Of a DNA stretch of 64,000 nt, positions 7,653 through 17,000 are shown piece by piece. The stretch is from the NCBI GenBank assembly GCA_018401275.1, contig JAGYKW010000001.1, positions 62,001-126,000 of the forward strand, in the 5' to 3' direction. The DNA is from Nitriliruptoraceae bacterium. Its GTDB lineage: Bacteria > Actinomycetota > Nitriliruptoria > Nitriliruptorales > Nitriliruptoraceae. Position 1 is the stretch's first letter. Each line of letters opens with the position of its first letter. The position numbers were made by a program, and so were the translations under genes. The notes below the pieces were generated by a model, which made no database searches, was not told the DNA's origin, and was given only the letters and a program-made list of their open reading frames with translations.

Positions 7653-9824
7653 ATGCCCCTGCAGCCGCCCGACGTCGCCGCCCCCGTCCCGCCGCGTCGA
7701 GCGCACGCGCTCACGCGCAGCGACGGGACGGTCGTCGACGACCCGTGGTACTGGCTGCGCGAGCGCGAGGACCCGGCCGTGCGCACCCACCTCGAGGCGG
7801 AGAACGCCCACACGGAGCGCCTGTTCGCCCCACTCGAGTCGCTCGTCGACACCCTCTTCACGGGCATCAAGGGCCGCATCATCGAGACCGACGCGTCGGT
7901 CCCGGTGCTCGACGACGGCTGGCTGTACTACCGGCGCACCGTCGAGGGCCAGCAGTACGCGATCCAGTGCCGCAGGCCCGCACCGGCCGGCGTGACCGAC
8001 CCCGGTGACCTGCCCGACTCGCACCGGCTGCCCGTCGACCCGAACGACCCGCCCGCCGACGAGGTCGTGCTGCTCGACAGCAACGTCGAGGCCGAGGGGC
8101 ATCCGTACTTCTCGCTCGGCGTGTTCGCCATCAGCCGCGACCACCGACTCGCCGTCGTCGGCGTCGACACGGACGGTGGCGAGGTCCTGCGCCTGAGCGT
8201 GCGCGACCTCACCACGGGCGAGACGATCGAGGAGGTCTCCGACCGCGCGACGTACGGCTGCGTGTGGTTCGACGACAACGAGACGTTCCTCTACCTCGTG
8301 CCCGACGAGGCGTGGCGTCCGTTCCAGGTGTGGCGTCACCGCATCGGTTCGCCCGCGGGATCCGACGAGCTCGTGATGGAGGAGCCCGACGAGCGCTTCT
8401 GGATGGGGCTCGGTCGTACACGCTCCGAGACGTACGTCGAGATCGCGCTCGGCACGAAGGTCGTCGACGAGGTCCACCTCATCCCTGCCGGCGAGCCGAC
8501 CGCGCTCCCGCGCTGCGTCGTCCCGCGCAGCCTCGGCGTCGAGGCGTCGGTCGAGCACCGCGGTGAGCTGCTCTACGTCGTCACCAACCGTGACGGGGCG
8601 ACCGACTTCAAGCTGTGCACGATGCCCGTCGACGACCCCGACCCGGCGCGCTGGACCGACCTCGTGCCGCACCGCCCCGGTGTCCGGCTCGAGGGTGCGG
8701 ACGTGTTCCGCGACCACCTCGTGCTGTCCGAGCGCACCGGTGGCCGCACGCAGGTTCGGCTGTGCGATCCCGACACGGGGGAGGGTGCGCTGCTCACCTT
8801 CGACGAGGACGTCTACACCGCCGGACTCGGAACCGTCACGTCGTTCGACGCCCGCACGCTGCGCCTCGGGTACGGCTCGCTCACCACGCCGTCGCAGGTC
8901 CTCGACCTCGACACGGCGAGCGGCGAGCGGCGCCTGCTCAAGCAGCAGGAGGTGCGCGGCGGCTACGACCGGGATCGCTTCGCGACGTTCCGCACCTGGG
9001 CGCGTTCGCACGACGGTGCAGAGGTCCCTGTCAGCGTCGTGCACCGCGCGGACGTGGCGCTCGACGGCACCGCGCCGTGCCTCGTCTACGCCTACGGCGC
9101 CTACGAGGCGTCGATGGACCCGGTGTTCTCCTCCGCGCGACTCGAGCTGCTCGAGCGCGGCGTCGTGTTCGCCATCGCGCACGTGCGCGGTGGCGGCGAG
9201 ATGGGCCGCACCTGGTACGAGCAGGGCCGCATGCAGCACAAGGCGAACACGTTCCACGACCTCGTCGCCTGCGTCGAGCATCTCGTCGCCACGGGTGCTG
9301 CCGACCCGGCGCGCGTCGCGGTGCGCGGTGGCTCGGCCGGGGGACTCACCGTCGGTGCGTCGCTCAACCTGCGGCCCGAGCTGTTCGCTGCGGCCGTCGC
9401 CGAGGTCCCCTTCGTCGACGTCATCACGACGATGTCCGACCCGACGATCCCGCTGACCATCACCGAGTACGACGAGTGGGGCGACCCGGGCGACCCCGAC
9501 GTGCAGCGCGTCATGGCGACCTACTCGCCCTACGACAACGTGCGCCCCGGGCCCTACCCGGCGCTGTACGTCACCGCAGGACTCAACGACCCGCGCGTGC
9601 AGTACTGGGAGCCAGCGAAGTGGGTCGCCCGGCTGCGCGAGGCGACCACGTCGGGCCGACCGATCGTGCTCGAGACCGAGCTCGAGGCCGGGCACGGTGG
9701 CCGCTCCGGCCGCTACGACGCGATGCGTGATGAGGCGAAGGTGCTCGCGTTCGTGCTCGCCGCGCTCGACGTCGTGCCGCTGGATGTCGTGCCGCTCGAC
9801 GTGACCGACGTGACCGCCGGCTGA
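7653..9824 (+). CDS. ptrB: Oligopeptidase B (S9A prolyl oligopeptidase family)
   Basis: Cytoplasmic serine peptidase that cleaves small peptides, classically after Lys or Arg. The 723-residue length fits the family: N-terminal DDPWYWLRERED, a seven-bladed propeller in the first two thirds, then an alpha/beta hydrolase domain. The catalytic serine is in RGGSAGGLT at about Ser561. The aspartate lies in YVTAGLNDPRVQYWEP and the histidine in ELEAGHGGRSGRYD. No signal peptide is seen. The extreme C-terminus contains a small coding duplication (VVPLDVVPLDV from a 15-bp direct repeat). The gene ends in a TGATG overlap with rsmD. Confidence 0.93.
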   Translation: MPLQPPDVAAPVPPRRAHALTRSDGTVVDDPWYWLREREDPAVRTHLEAENAHTERLFAPLESLVDTLFTGIKGRIIETDASVPVLDDGWLYYRRTVEGQQYAIQCRRPAPAGVTDPGDLPDSHRLPVDPNDPPADEVVLLDSNVEAEGHPYFSLGVFAISRDHRLAVVGVDTDGGEVLRLSVRDLTTGETIEEVSDRATYGCVWFDDNETFLYLVPDEAWRPFQVWRHRIGSPAGSDELVMEEPDERFWMGLGRTRSETYVEIALGTKVVDEVHLIPAGEPTALPRCVVPRSLGVEASVEHRGELLYVVTNRDGATDFKLCTMPVDDPDPARWTDLVPHRPGVRLEGADVFRDHLVLSERTGGRTQVRLCDPDTGEGALLTFDEDVYTAGLGTVTSFDARTLRLGYGSLTTPSQVLDLDTASGERRLLKQQEVRGGYDRDRFATFRTWARSHDGAEVPVSVVHRADVALDGTAPCLVYAYGAYEASMDPVFSSARLELLERGVVFAIAHVRGGGEMGRTWYEQGRMQHKANTFHDLVACVEHLVATGAADPARVAVRGGSAGGLTVGASLNLRPELFAAAVAEVPFVDVITTMSDPTIPLTITEYDEWGDPGDPDVQRVMATYSPYDNVRPGPYPALYVTAGLNDPRVQYWEPAKWVARLREATTSGRPIVLETELEAGHGGRSGRYDAMRDEAKVLAFVLAALDVVPLDVVPLDVTDVTAG

Positions 9825-10393
9825 TGCGCATCGTCGCCGGAGCTGCGCGCGGGCGACGGCTCGTCGTCCCGCCCGGCGACGGTGTGCGCCCCACCGCCGA
9901 CCGGGTCCGTGAGGCGCTGTTCTCGAGCCTCGCGCCGCTGCTGCCCGGCGCCGCGGTGCTCGACGCGTTCGCCGGCTCCGGCGCGCTCGGGCTCGAGGCG
10001 CGCTCGCGCGGTGCGCAGCGCGTGACGCTCATCGAGCGCGACCGGCGCGCGCTCACAGCGCTGCAGCGCAACGTCGACGCCGTCGGACTCGATGCCACGC
10101 AGGTCGTCGCCGGGGACGCGCTGCGCCTGGCCGCACAGGGAGCGATCGCCGGCGCACCCTTCGACGTGGTGCTGCTCGACCCGCCCTACGCGCTCGAGGA
10201 GCGCGCGGTCACGGCGCTGCTCGCCGACCTCGTCACGTCGCTCGCCGACGGCGCGACGGTCGTCATCGAGCGTGCCACGACGGCTCCGCAGCCGACGTGG
10301 CCGCCCACCCTCCTGCCGGGACCGTCCCGCCGCTACGGTTCGACGACGCTGCACCGGGCGGTGCAGGGGGGCTCGGAGGAGTTCGGACCGTGA
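9824..10393 (+). CDS. rsmD: 16S rRNA (guanine966-N2)-methyltransferase
   Basis: SAM-dependent enzyme that methylates G966 of 16S rRNA during 30S assembly. The 189-residue protein carries the RsmD start MRIVAGAARGRRL, RPTADRVREALFSSL, the SAM-binding DAFAGSGALGLEA near residue 46, and the catalytic DPPY at about residue 120. It overlaps the preceding oligopeptidase gene by one base (TGATG) and the following coaD by four bases. The rsmD-coaD pairing is widely conserved. Confidence 0.95.
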   Translation: MRIVAGAARGRRLVVPPGDGVRPTADRVREALFSSLAPLLPGAAVLDAFAGSGALGLEARSRGAQRVTLIERDRRALTALQRNVDAVGLDATQVVAGDALRLAAQGAIAGAPFDVVLLDPPYALEERAVTALLADLVTSLADGATVVIERATTAPQPTWPPTLLPGPSRRYGSTTLHRAVQGGSEEFGP

Positions 10394-10890
10394 CCGTGAG
10401 TGGAGCGGCGATCTACCCGGGCAGCTTCGACCCGGTCACCTACGGGCATCTCGACATCATCGGCCGAGCTGCAGGACTGTTCCCCAGGCTCGTCGTCGCT
10501 GTCGTCGGCAACCCGTCGAAGCGTCCGATGTTCAGCGCGGACGAGCGGGTCGCGCTCCTGCGCGCCGAGGTCGCGGAGCTGCCCGGCGGACCGGGCGGTG
10601 GCATCGAGGTGGTCGCGTTCGACGGGCTGCTCGTCGACCTGTGCGCCTCGCGGGGGATCACGACGATCGTGAAGGGGCTGCGCGGTGCGGGCGACCTCGA
10701 GCTCGAGCTGCTCATGGCGCAGAACAACCGCGACATCGGAGCCGTCGAGACGGTGTTCCTCGCGACCGCTCCGGAGCGCTCCCACCTCGCCAGCTCGTTC
10801 GTGCGCGAGATCGCCCGGTTCGGTGGCCGGCTCGACCATGCCGTGCCTCCTGCCGTCGAACGGGCCCTTCGGGAGCGTGCCGGGGCCTGA
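10390..10890 (+). CDS. coaD: Phosphopantetheine adenylyltransferase
   Basis: Transfers AMP from ATP to 4'-phosphopantetheine, the penultimate step of coenzyme A synthesis. The nucleotidyltransferase signature YPGSFDPVTYGH is at residues 9-20, and the family-specific FLATAPERSHLASSFVREIA follows later. Length is 166 residues with GTG 10390, which overlaps the rsmD stop (GTGA). A second GTG two codons downstream (10396) is a possible alternative start. Confidence 0.95.
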   Translation: MTVSGAAIYPGSFDPVTYGHLDIIGRAAGLFPRLVVAVVGNPSKRPMFSADERVALLRAEVAELPGGPGGGIEVVAFDGLLVDLCASRGITTIVKGLRGAGDLELELLMAQNNRDIGAVETVFLATAPERSHLASSFVREIARFGGRLDHAVPPAVERALRERAGA

Positions 10891-10897
10891 CGGACGG

Positions 10898-10922
10898 GTC
10901 CGGGCCTGGAGACGGGCCGGAC
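10898..10922 (+). terminator. Imperfect GC hairpin after coaD
   Basis: GTCCGG at 10898-10903 pairs with CCGGAC at 10917-10922, with a short inner CC/GG extension after a G-G mismatch. It starts 8 bp after the coaD stop and has no U-tract, so it is a weak terminator candidate. Confidence 0.3.
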
Positions 10923-10930
10923 GGCGGGGG

Positions 10931-10936
10931 TAGGCT
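10931..10936 (+). promoter_or_regulatory. Candidate -10 element (TAGGCT)
   Basis: TAGGCT follows the coaD hairpin and precedes the DivIVA-like gene by 53 or 83 bp, depending on the start used. It is part of the recurrent hexamer set. Confidence 0.35.
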
Positions 10937-11019
10937 CTCTCCCACCAGAGCGCGCCCCAGAGCAGCGCACCTGAGCAGCGCCCCAGCGCATGGTCACGAG
11001 TCACGGTCGCGAGGTCATC

Positions 11020-11571
11020 ATGTCCGAACCGCAGCACACCGGCGAGGACGGACCCGCCGAGGTGCCCGTCGACGTCGCCGGACTGGTGGACACCCTCGAG
11101 CGGATCGCCGGCGAGGCCCGTGCCATGCCGCTGTCGTCGTCGGTCATGGTCAACCGCGGCGAGCTGCTCGCCCTGCTGCGCCAGCTGCGCGACGTGCTGC
11201 CCGAGGAGCTCGCGCACGCCCGCTGGCTGGTGCGCGAGCAGGACGGACTGCTCGAGCACGCCCGCGTCGACGCGGAGCAGATCATCGCCGAGGCCCGGGC
11301 CGAGCACGATCGGCTCGTGTCCGAGCAGCAGGTCGTCCGGTCCGCGCAGGACGAGGCGGAGCGCATCGTCGACGCCGCCCACGGCACGGCCCGTCAGATG
11401 CGCCTCGAGGCCGAGGACTACGTCGACGCGAAGCTCGCGAACTTCGAGGTCGTGCTCAACAAGACGCTGACCGCTGTCGAACGCGGACGCGAGCGGCTGC
11501 GCGGGCGGCTCGATGTCGACGACCTCGCCGAGCCCGACGGTGACTCGCTCGACGACCTCGACCAGGTCTGA
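11020..11571 (+). CDS. DivIVA/ATP-synthase-B-like coiled-coil protein
   Basis: A 183-residue, highly charged protein with a long predicted coiled coil (about residues 50-165: HARWLVREQDGLLEHARVDA, then EQIIAEARAEHDRL and repeated DEAERI heptads). Actinobacterial homologues at this place, between coaD and yceD, are annotated as DivIVA-related or cell-division-initiation proteins, so a role in polar growth or envelope organisation is inferred. ATG 11020 was preferred because GAGGTC precedes it; ATG 10990 (ten codons longer) has no visible ribosome-binding site. No membrane segment is seen. Confidence 0.75.
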   Translation: MSEPQHTGEDGPAEVPVDVAGLVDTLERIAGEARAMPLSSSVMVNRGELLALLRQLRDVLPEELAHARWLVREQDGLLEHARVDAEQIIAEARAEHDRLVSEQQVVRSAQDEAERIVDAAHGTARQMRLEAEDYVDAKLANFEVVLNKTLTAVERGRERLRGRLDVDDLAEPDGDSLDDLDQV

Positions 11572-11575
11572 TCGC

Positions 11576-12151
11576 ATGCGTGTCCCGGTCCTCGGACTGC
11601 TCGGCCGTCCGGGCCAGCGCAAGGACCTCATCGCCTCGGTGCCGCCCGAGGAGTTCGGCGACGAGCCGTGGGGCCCGGCCGTCGACACGATGCAGGGCGA
11701 GATCGAGCTCGACCTGATCCTCGAGGCGATCTCCGGCGGGATCCTCGTGCGCGGACCGATCCGTGCGACCGCGACGGGCACCTGCGCCCGCTGCCTCGCC
11801 GCCACGTCCGACACGTGGGAGGTCGAGGTCCTCGAGCTGCACCGGGCCGTCGCCGAGGCCGGCGACGAGGACGACGGTGGCGACGAGGACGACCTCGACT
11901 ACCGGCTCGTCGACGGGGACCGTCAGCTCGAGCTCGACCAGATGGTGCGTGACGCGCTGGTCGTCGGCCAGCCCGTCCGGGTCCTGTGCCGCCCCGACTG
12001 TCTGGGGCTGTGCCCGACGTGCGGCGCGGACCGCAACACCGAACCGTGCGCGCACGGCGCGGAACGCCCCGTGGACCCGCGTTGGGAGGCGCTGCGGGGC
12101 CTCAGCCTGCCCTCGACGGATCCGGACGACGGCACCGATCACGGCGCGTGA
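11576..12151 (+). CDS. yceD: YceD/DUF177 family metal-binding protein
   Basis: A 191-residue member of the DUF177 family that almost always precedes rpmF. In other bacteria YceD has been linked to 23S rRNA metabolism; the precise role here is inferred. A first cysteine pair is in CARCLA, then an acidic linker (DEDDGGDEDDLDY), then the CxxxCxxxCxxC cluster CRPDCLGLCPTCG starting near residue 138, a likely zinc site. ATG 11576 lies 4 bp after the previous stop. The neighbourhood yceD-rpmF-rnc supports the call. Confidence 0.88.
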   Translation: MRVPVLGLLGRPGQRKDLIASVPPEEFGDEPWGPAVDTMQGEIELDLILEAISGGILVRGPIRATATGTCARCLAATSDTWEVEVLELHRAVAEAGDEDDGGDEDDLDYRLVDGDRQLELDQMVRDALVVGQPVRVLCRPDCLGLCPTCGADRNTEPCAHGAERPVDPRWEALRGLSLPSTDPDDGTDHGA

Positions 12152-12171
12152 CGGCCACCCCACGGCTGCGG

Positions 12172-12177
12172 TAGCCT
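12172..12177 (+). promoter_or_regulatory. Candidate promoter for rpmF (GTGACG - 18 bp - TAGCCT)
   Basis: TAGCCT at 12172-12177 is preceded by GTGACG at 12148-12153 with an 18-bp spacer, a reasonable sigma-70-type pair overlapping the end of yceD. It lies 76 bp before the rpmF ATG. This is the best -35/-10 pair among the recurrent hexamers. Confidence 0.4.
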
Positions 12178-12253
12178 TCGCTCCGACAGCGCGGTGCCCG
12201 GGCAGTGCTCGGACCGATCCCGCCGTCCCCAGCCCGCCCCGAGGAGTTCGACC

Positions 12254-12430
12254 ATGGCCGTCCCGAAGCGAAAGATGTCCCGCTCGCGGACCCGTCACCG
12301 CCGCGCCCAGTGGCTGCGCATCCGTCCCACCACGACGGTCGAGTGCCCGCGCTGCAAGGAGCCGGCCCGGCCCCACACGGTCTGCGGGACCTGCGGCACC
12401 TACGACGGCCGGGTCGTCGTCGAGTCCTGA
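12254..12430 (+). CDS. rpmF: 50S ribosomal protein L32
   Basis: A 58-residue zinc-ribbon ribosomal protein of the large subunit. It begins MAVPKRKMSRSRTRHRRAQW, the classic L32 N-terminus, followed by two cysteine pairs (CPRC and CGTC) that hold zinc. A GAGGAG ribosome-binding site precedes ATG 12254. Its stop overlaps the rnc start by one base (TGATG). The C+ form with all four cysteines suggests no zinc-sparing paralogue at this locus. Confidence 0.97.
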   Translation: MAVPKRKMSRSRTRHRRAQWLRIRPTTTVECPRCKEPARPHTVCGTCGTYDGRVVVES

Positions 12431-13137
12431 TGGACACCCCAGGGCGCTCCGCCGCGGAGCGCCTCGGCGTGGACGGGGCCGACCCCGCCCTGCTCGCTCG
12501 GGCGCTCGTGCACCGCTCCTGGTCGACGGAGCACGACGGCGCACCCCACAACGAGCGGCTCGAGCTGCTCGGTGACGCGGTGCTCGACCTCGTCGTCACC
12601 GCGCAGCTCCATGCGCTCGATCCTGACGCCAGCGAGGGCGTCCTGTCGCGCCGCCGGGCACAGCTCGTGCGCGAGTCCAGCCTCGCCGGCGTGGCGCGTG
12701 ACATCGGCCTCGGTGCGCAGCTGCGGCTCGGCCGCGGCGAGGCCGCCTCAGGCGGTGCCGACAAGGACTCCCTGCTGGCGGACGCGCTGGAGGCCGTGAT
12801 CGGCGCCGTGTTCCTCTCGGGTGGCTACGACGCGGCAGCCGCGCTCGTCGGTCGGCTCCTGGGCGACGCGATCCGGACCACGGGCACGGCCGACCCGACC
12901 GATGATGTCGATCTCGGACCCGTCGACCCCAAGACGGCGCTGCAGGAGCGGGTCGCGGCGCTCCGCCTGCCGTCCCCGGAGTACCGCACGGAGAGGGAGG
13001 GGCCCGACCACGCGCCGACGTTCCGCGTCGAGGTGCTCGTCGCCGACGAGGTGCTCGGGAGCGGCTCCGGAGGGTCCAAGAAGGCGGCCTCGCAGGCCGC
13101 AGCGGAGCAGGCCCTGCGGCACCGGACCCTCGGGTAG
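12430..13137 (+). CDS. rnc: Ribonuclease III
   Basis: Double-strand-specific endoribonuclease that processes rRNA precursors and structured mRNAs. The 235-residue protein has the catalytic signature ERLELLGDAVLDLVV starting near residue 43 and the second acidic patch in DALEAVIGAVFLSGG. A C-terminal dsRNA-binding domain (about residues 165-235) ends SGGSKKAASQAAAEQALR. It is translationally coupled to rpmF. It may process the hairpin leaders of rpsO and pnp in this window; that is inference. Confidence 0.96.
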   Translation: MDTPGRSAAERLGVDGADPALLARALVHRSWSTEHDGAPHNERLELLGDAVLDLVVTAQLHALDPDASEGVLSRRRAQLVRESSLAGVARDIGLGAQLRLGRGEAASGGADKDSLLADALEAVIGAVFLSGGYDAAAALVGRLLGDAIRTTGTADPTDDVDLGPVDPKTALQERVAALRLPSPEYRTEREGPDHAPTFRVEVLVADEVLGSGSGGSKKAASQAAAEQALRHRTLG

Positions 13138-13188
13138 CGTCCTGCCGATCCGTCTTCCACGCTGGACCGGCTGCGCCAGGAGTGTCCC

Positions 13189-14034
13189 GTGCTCGAACTG
13201 CCCGAGGCTGAGGTCCTCCGCCGGGACCTCGAGCGCGAGGTGGTGGGCAAGCGTGTGAAGGACGTCGTGGTCGAGACCCCGTCCGTCCTCAAGCCGTGGC
13301 ATCGGACCCGTCCGGAGTTCGCCTCGCTGCTGGAGGGGCGTCGCATCGCGTCGGTGCGCCGACGCGGCAACGTCATGCTGCTCGAGCTCGACGAGGGTCT
13401 GACGTGGCTCGTCGACCCGGGCGTGCAGGGGTCGCTGCACCTCGAGACGGCCAGCGCGACGCTCGGGACGGATGCGCACGTCGCCGCCTCGTTCGCGACC
13501 GGGGGGGCGCTGCACATCAGCGAGACGGGCCGTGAGCCGACGCTTCGCACCGGTGTCGTCCCCAGCGTCGATGCGGACGACGCGTCGGGCGTGTCGCGCG
13601 ACGCGCTCGACCTGCTCGCCGACACCCCGACCTGGATCGAGTTCGGTCGCTACCTGATGGCCAACGACGAGCAGCTCAAGCTCCTGCTGTGCGACCCGAA
13701 GCGCTTCCTCGGCCTCGGACCCGTCTACAGCGACGAGATCCTGTGGGAGGCCGGACTGCGTCACGACCGCATGTCGGCCACGCTGACGCCTCAGGAGATC
13801 CGCCGCTTCTACCGCGCCGCGCACGAGGTGCTCGTCGCTGCGATGAAGGCCTCCGGTTCCGCGCTCGAGGATGCGGAACCGGACACCTTCACCGACGAGG
13901 ACGGCGCCGCCGCCGGGCACCTCAGCGTCTACGGGCGTGAAGGACTCGCGTGCTCCCGCTGCCGGACGCCGATCCAGCGCACGCGGATCAAGCGCACCAT
14001 GGTCACGTTCCACTGCCCACGCTGCATGGGCTGA
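13189..14034 (+). CDS. Fpg/Nei-fold protein lacking the glycosylase catalytic residues
   Basis: A 281-residue protein with the overall Fpg/Nei architecture, sitting between rnc and smc exactly where actinobacteria carry fpg (mutM). The N-terminus reads MLELPEAE instead of MPELPEVE, so the catalytic Pro1 is leucine. The beta-clamp lysine (Lys57 of E. coli) aligns with Asn in RRRGNVMLLEL. GVGNIY is GLGPVY, losing the DNA-contact Asn. The zinc-finger Arg before TFxC aligns with Met, although all four zinc cysteines (CSRC, CPRC) remain. Glycosylase/lyase activity therefore looks lost while DNA or damage binding may persist. GTG 13189 is the natural start. Confidence 0.8.
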   Translation: MLELPEAEVLRRDLEREVVGKRVKDVVVETPSVLKPWHRTRPEFASLLEGRRIASVRRRGNVMLLELDEGLTWLVDPGVQGSLHLETASATLGTDAHVAASFATGGALHISETGREPTLRTGVVPSVDADDASGVSRDALDLLADTPTWIEFGRYLMANDEQLKLLLCDPKRFLGLGPVYSDEILWEAGLRHDRMSATLTPQEIRRFYRAAHEVLVAAMKASGSALEDAEPDTFTDEDGAAAGHLSVYGREGLACSRCRTPIQRTRIKRTMVTFHCPRCMG

Positions 14035-14036
14035 CC

Positions 14037-17000
14037 ATGTTCCTCACCTCCCTCACGATGCGCGGGTTCAAGTCGTTCGCGGATGCGACGACGCTCGAGG
14101 TCGAACCCGGTATCACGGTCGTCGTCGGACCGAACGGTTCGGGCAAGTCCAACATCGTCGACGCGCTGTCCTGGGTGCTCGGCACGCACTCGGTGAAGAA
14201 GGTGCGCGGGTCGGCGATGACCGACGTGATCTTCGCCGGCTCGCCCGGACGCTCGCGCGGTCGCCGTGCACGCGTCGAGATCGTCATCGACAACGCCGAC
14301 GGTCGCCTCGAGTTCTCCGGGGTCGGCACCGCAGGCTCCGCCGGACGCTTCCGCGAGATCCGCATCGCTCGCACCATCGAGGAGGACGGGCTCGGCGGGT
14401 ACGAGATCAACGGCGAGGAGGTCCGTGCGCTCGACGTGCAGGAGCTGCTCAGCGACACGGGTCTGGGCCGTGAGCTCCACACCATCGTCGGTCAGGGCCA
14501 GCTCGACGACATCCTCAACGCCCGTCCCGAGGACCGGCGCAAGTACATCGAGGAGGCCGCCGGGATCCTCAAGCACCGCCGACGCCGTGAGCGCGCCGTC
14601 AAGAAGCTCGAGACCGTCGACGAGCACGTCGACAAGCTGCGCACCGTGCTGCGCGAGCTGCGCCGTCAGCTGCGGCCGCTCGAGCAGCAGGCCAAGGCCG
14701 CCGACCGGCACGCCGCGCTCCAGGCGGAGCTGCGAGAGGTCCGCGTCCAGCGCGCTGGTCGCGAGCTCGCCCTGCTCGACCTCGAGGCGCTCGACGCCAG
14801 CCGTGACGAGGACGAGGCGCGCGGACTCGAGTCGCAGCTCGAACGCGGCGTCGAGGAGTCACGCACGTCCGAGCGCGAGCTGTCCCAGCAGCTCGAGGTC
14901 GCGGCCCGCGAGGGCGGCGAGGGCGACGAGCGTTTCCACGCGCTCTCACGGCTGGGGGAGCGGCTGCGCGGCACGCACGAGCTGGTCGCCGCGACACGGC
15001 GTCGCCTCGCCGAGGCCGCGGAGGAGCCGCTGCTCGAGCGCACCGGGGAGGTGCTGCGCGCCGAGGCCGACACGCTCGAGGCCGACCGCCCACGGCTGCA
15101 GTCCGCGGTCGACGACGCGACCACCGGACACGACACGGCCCGCGAGACGCTGCGCGCGGCCGAGCGCGAGCGCAACGACCACGCCGACGCCCGCGCGGAC
15201 CGTGCGCGCTCCCGCGCCGTCGCGCTCGAGCGCCGGACCCGACGCCGCGCCGACCTGATCTCGCTCGCACGCCGCATCGAGGAGCGGGTGCGCGAGCGTG
15301 ACCGCATCGTCACGCGCCTGGGTGAGCTGCAGGAACGCGACGATCGCCTCTCGTCCGACATGGATCGTCTGCGCGATGACATCCACCGCCTGGATGCGGG
15401 GGAGGCGACGCTCGCCGAGGTGCTCGACGTCGCCGAGGCGAAGCTGAGCAGTGCCAACGGCCGGCTGGAGGCGGTCCGTGAGGAGACGCGCCGGCTCGGG
15501 TCGCAGCGGGCCGCGCAGCTCGCACGCGCTGAAGCGCTGCACGCCGCCGCCACGGATGCGACCCGCAGTGCGGAGGCGCTGGTCGCCGCAGGGCTCGCGG
15601 GCGTGCACGGCAGCGTCATGGACCTGCTCGAGGTCGACGCGGCCGACCGCATCGCGGTCGCGACCGCGCTCGGACCGCTGGGTGCGGCGGTCGCCGTCGA
15701 TGCCGACGACGCGCTGACCCGTGCCGTCGACTGGCTGCGCGCCGCCGAGGGTGGGGCCTCGCTCATCGTCACGCGCGACCGCGACACGGACTCCGCGGCC
15801 GTCGCGCATCCCGAGGCGCTGCTCGCGCTGCTGCGCGAGGCCGGTGCCCGCGCCATCCCCGACGTCGTGCGCGGCCGTGGGACGTCGCCGGCGTCGCGGC
15901 GCGTCGTCGCGACCATCGGCCACGCGCTGCGCAGCACGTTCCTCGTCGACGACTGGGACACCGCGGTCCGGCTGCACGCCCACGAGCCGATGCTCACGCT
16001 CGTCACGCGCGAGGGCGACGTCGCCGGCCCGCTGGGCTACCGCGTCGGGACGGTCGGTGCCGCTGGTCCGGCCCTGGCTCGCGCGGCGGCGGCGGTCGCG
16101 GAGGCTGCGATCGTCACGCTCGACGACGAGCTCGCCGCGCTCACGACCCGCGAGACGGACCTGCTCGCCGAGATCGCCCAGCGCACCGGCGAGCGCGACG
16201 CCGCGCACGAGGCGCTGCTCGACTCCGACGCCCGTCTGACCGGCGCGGCCGAGCGGCTCGAGCGCATCGACGAGGAGCGCCGGCTGCTCGCCGAGCAGCT
16301 CGCCGTCCTCACCGTCCAGCGCGACGAGACCGACGTGACGCTCGCGGAGGACACCGCGACGCGCACGACGTTCGAGACGGAGGAGGCCGCCGACCCCGGT
16401 GACCTCGGGGACGACACGGCCGAGACCGACGCGCGTGGCGCGCAGCTCGATGCGGCGCTCGACATCGCCCGCGAGGCGTCCTTCGAGGCGCGCGTCGCCC
16501 TGCAGCGCGCGGAGGACGAGCGTGACCGCGCGACCGCGGAGGTCGCACGCCTGCGCCGTGAGGCCGACGACGTCGACGCGGCGCACGCGCGCGCCGTCGA
16601 GCGGCGCGAGGCCCGGCGCGCAGGCGTCGTCCGGTGCGACGGACTCGACCGCGTCGCGACGCTCGCCCGTCATGTGCTCGAACGTGCGCTCGTCGAGGCC
16701 GACGCGGCACGCGCGGCGCGCATCGCTGAGCGCGACCGGGTCCGCACGCTGCTCGACGAGTCACGCGATGCGACCATGGACGCGGCGCAGCGGCTGGAGC
16801 GTCACCGCGAGACGCGGCACCGCACCGAGATGCGGCGCGCCGAGGTGCAGGCACGGCTCGGCGCGCTCGAGGCACGGGTCCGCACCGAGCTCGCGCTCGG
16901 ACTCGACGACGTGCGCGGCGAGCAGCCCGACGCCGCCGAGCTCGACGACGCCCGGCTCGTCGAGCGTGAGGACGTGCTCGTGCGGCGGATCGGGCTGCTC

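Noticed and set aside
6696-9695. A 999-codon open frame on the minus strand opposite the SDR and oligopeptidase genes
   Set aside because: No recognisable domain; both plus-strand genes carry full motifs.
13950-14036. Upstream ATG 13950 as the smc start
   Set aside because: Adds 29 residues unlike any SMC and overlaps the fpg-like gene; ATG 14037 begins with the conserved sequence.
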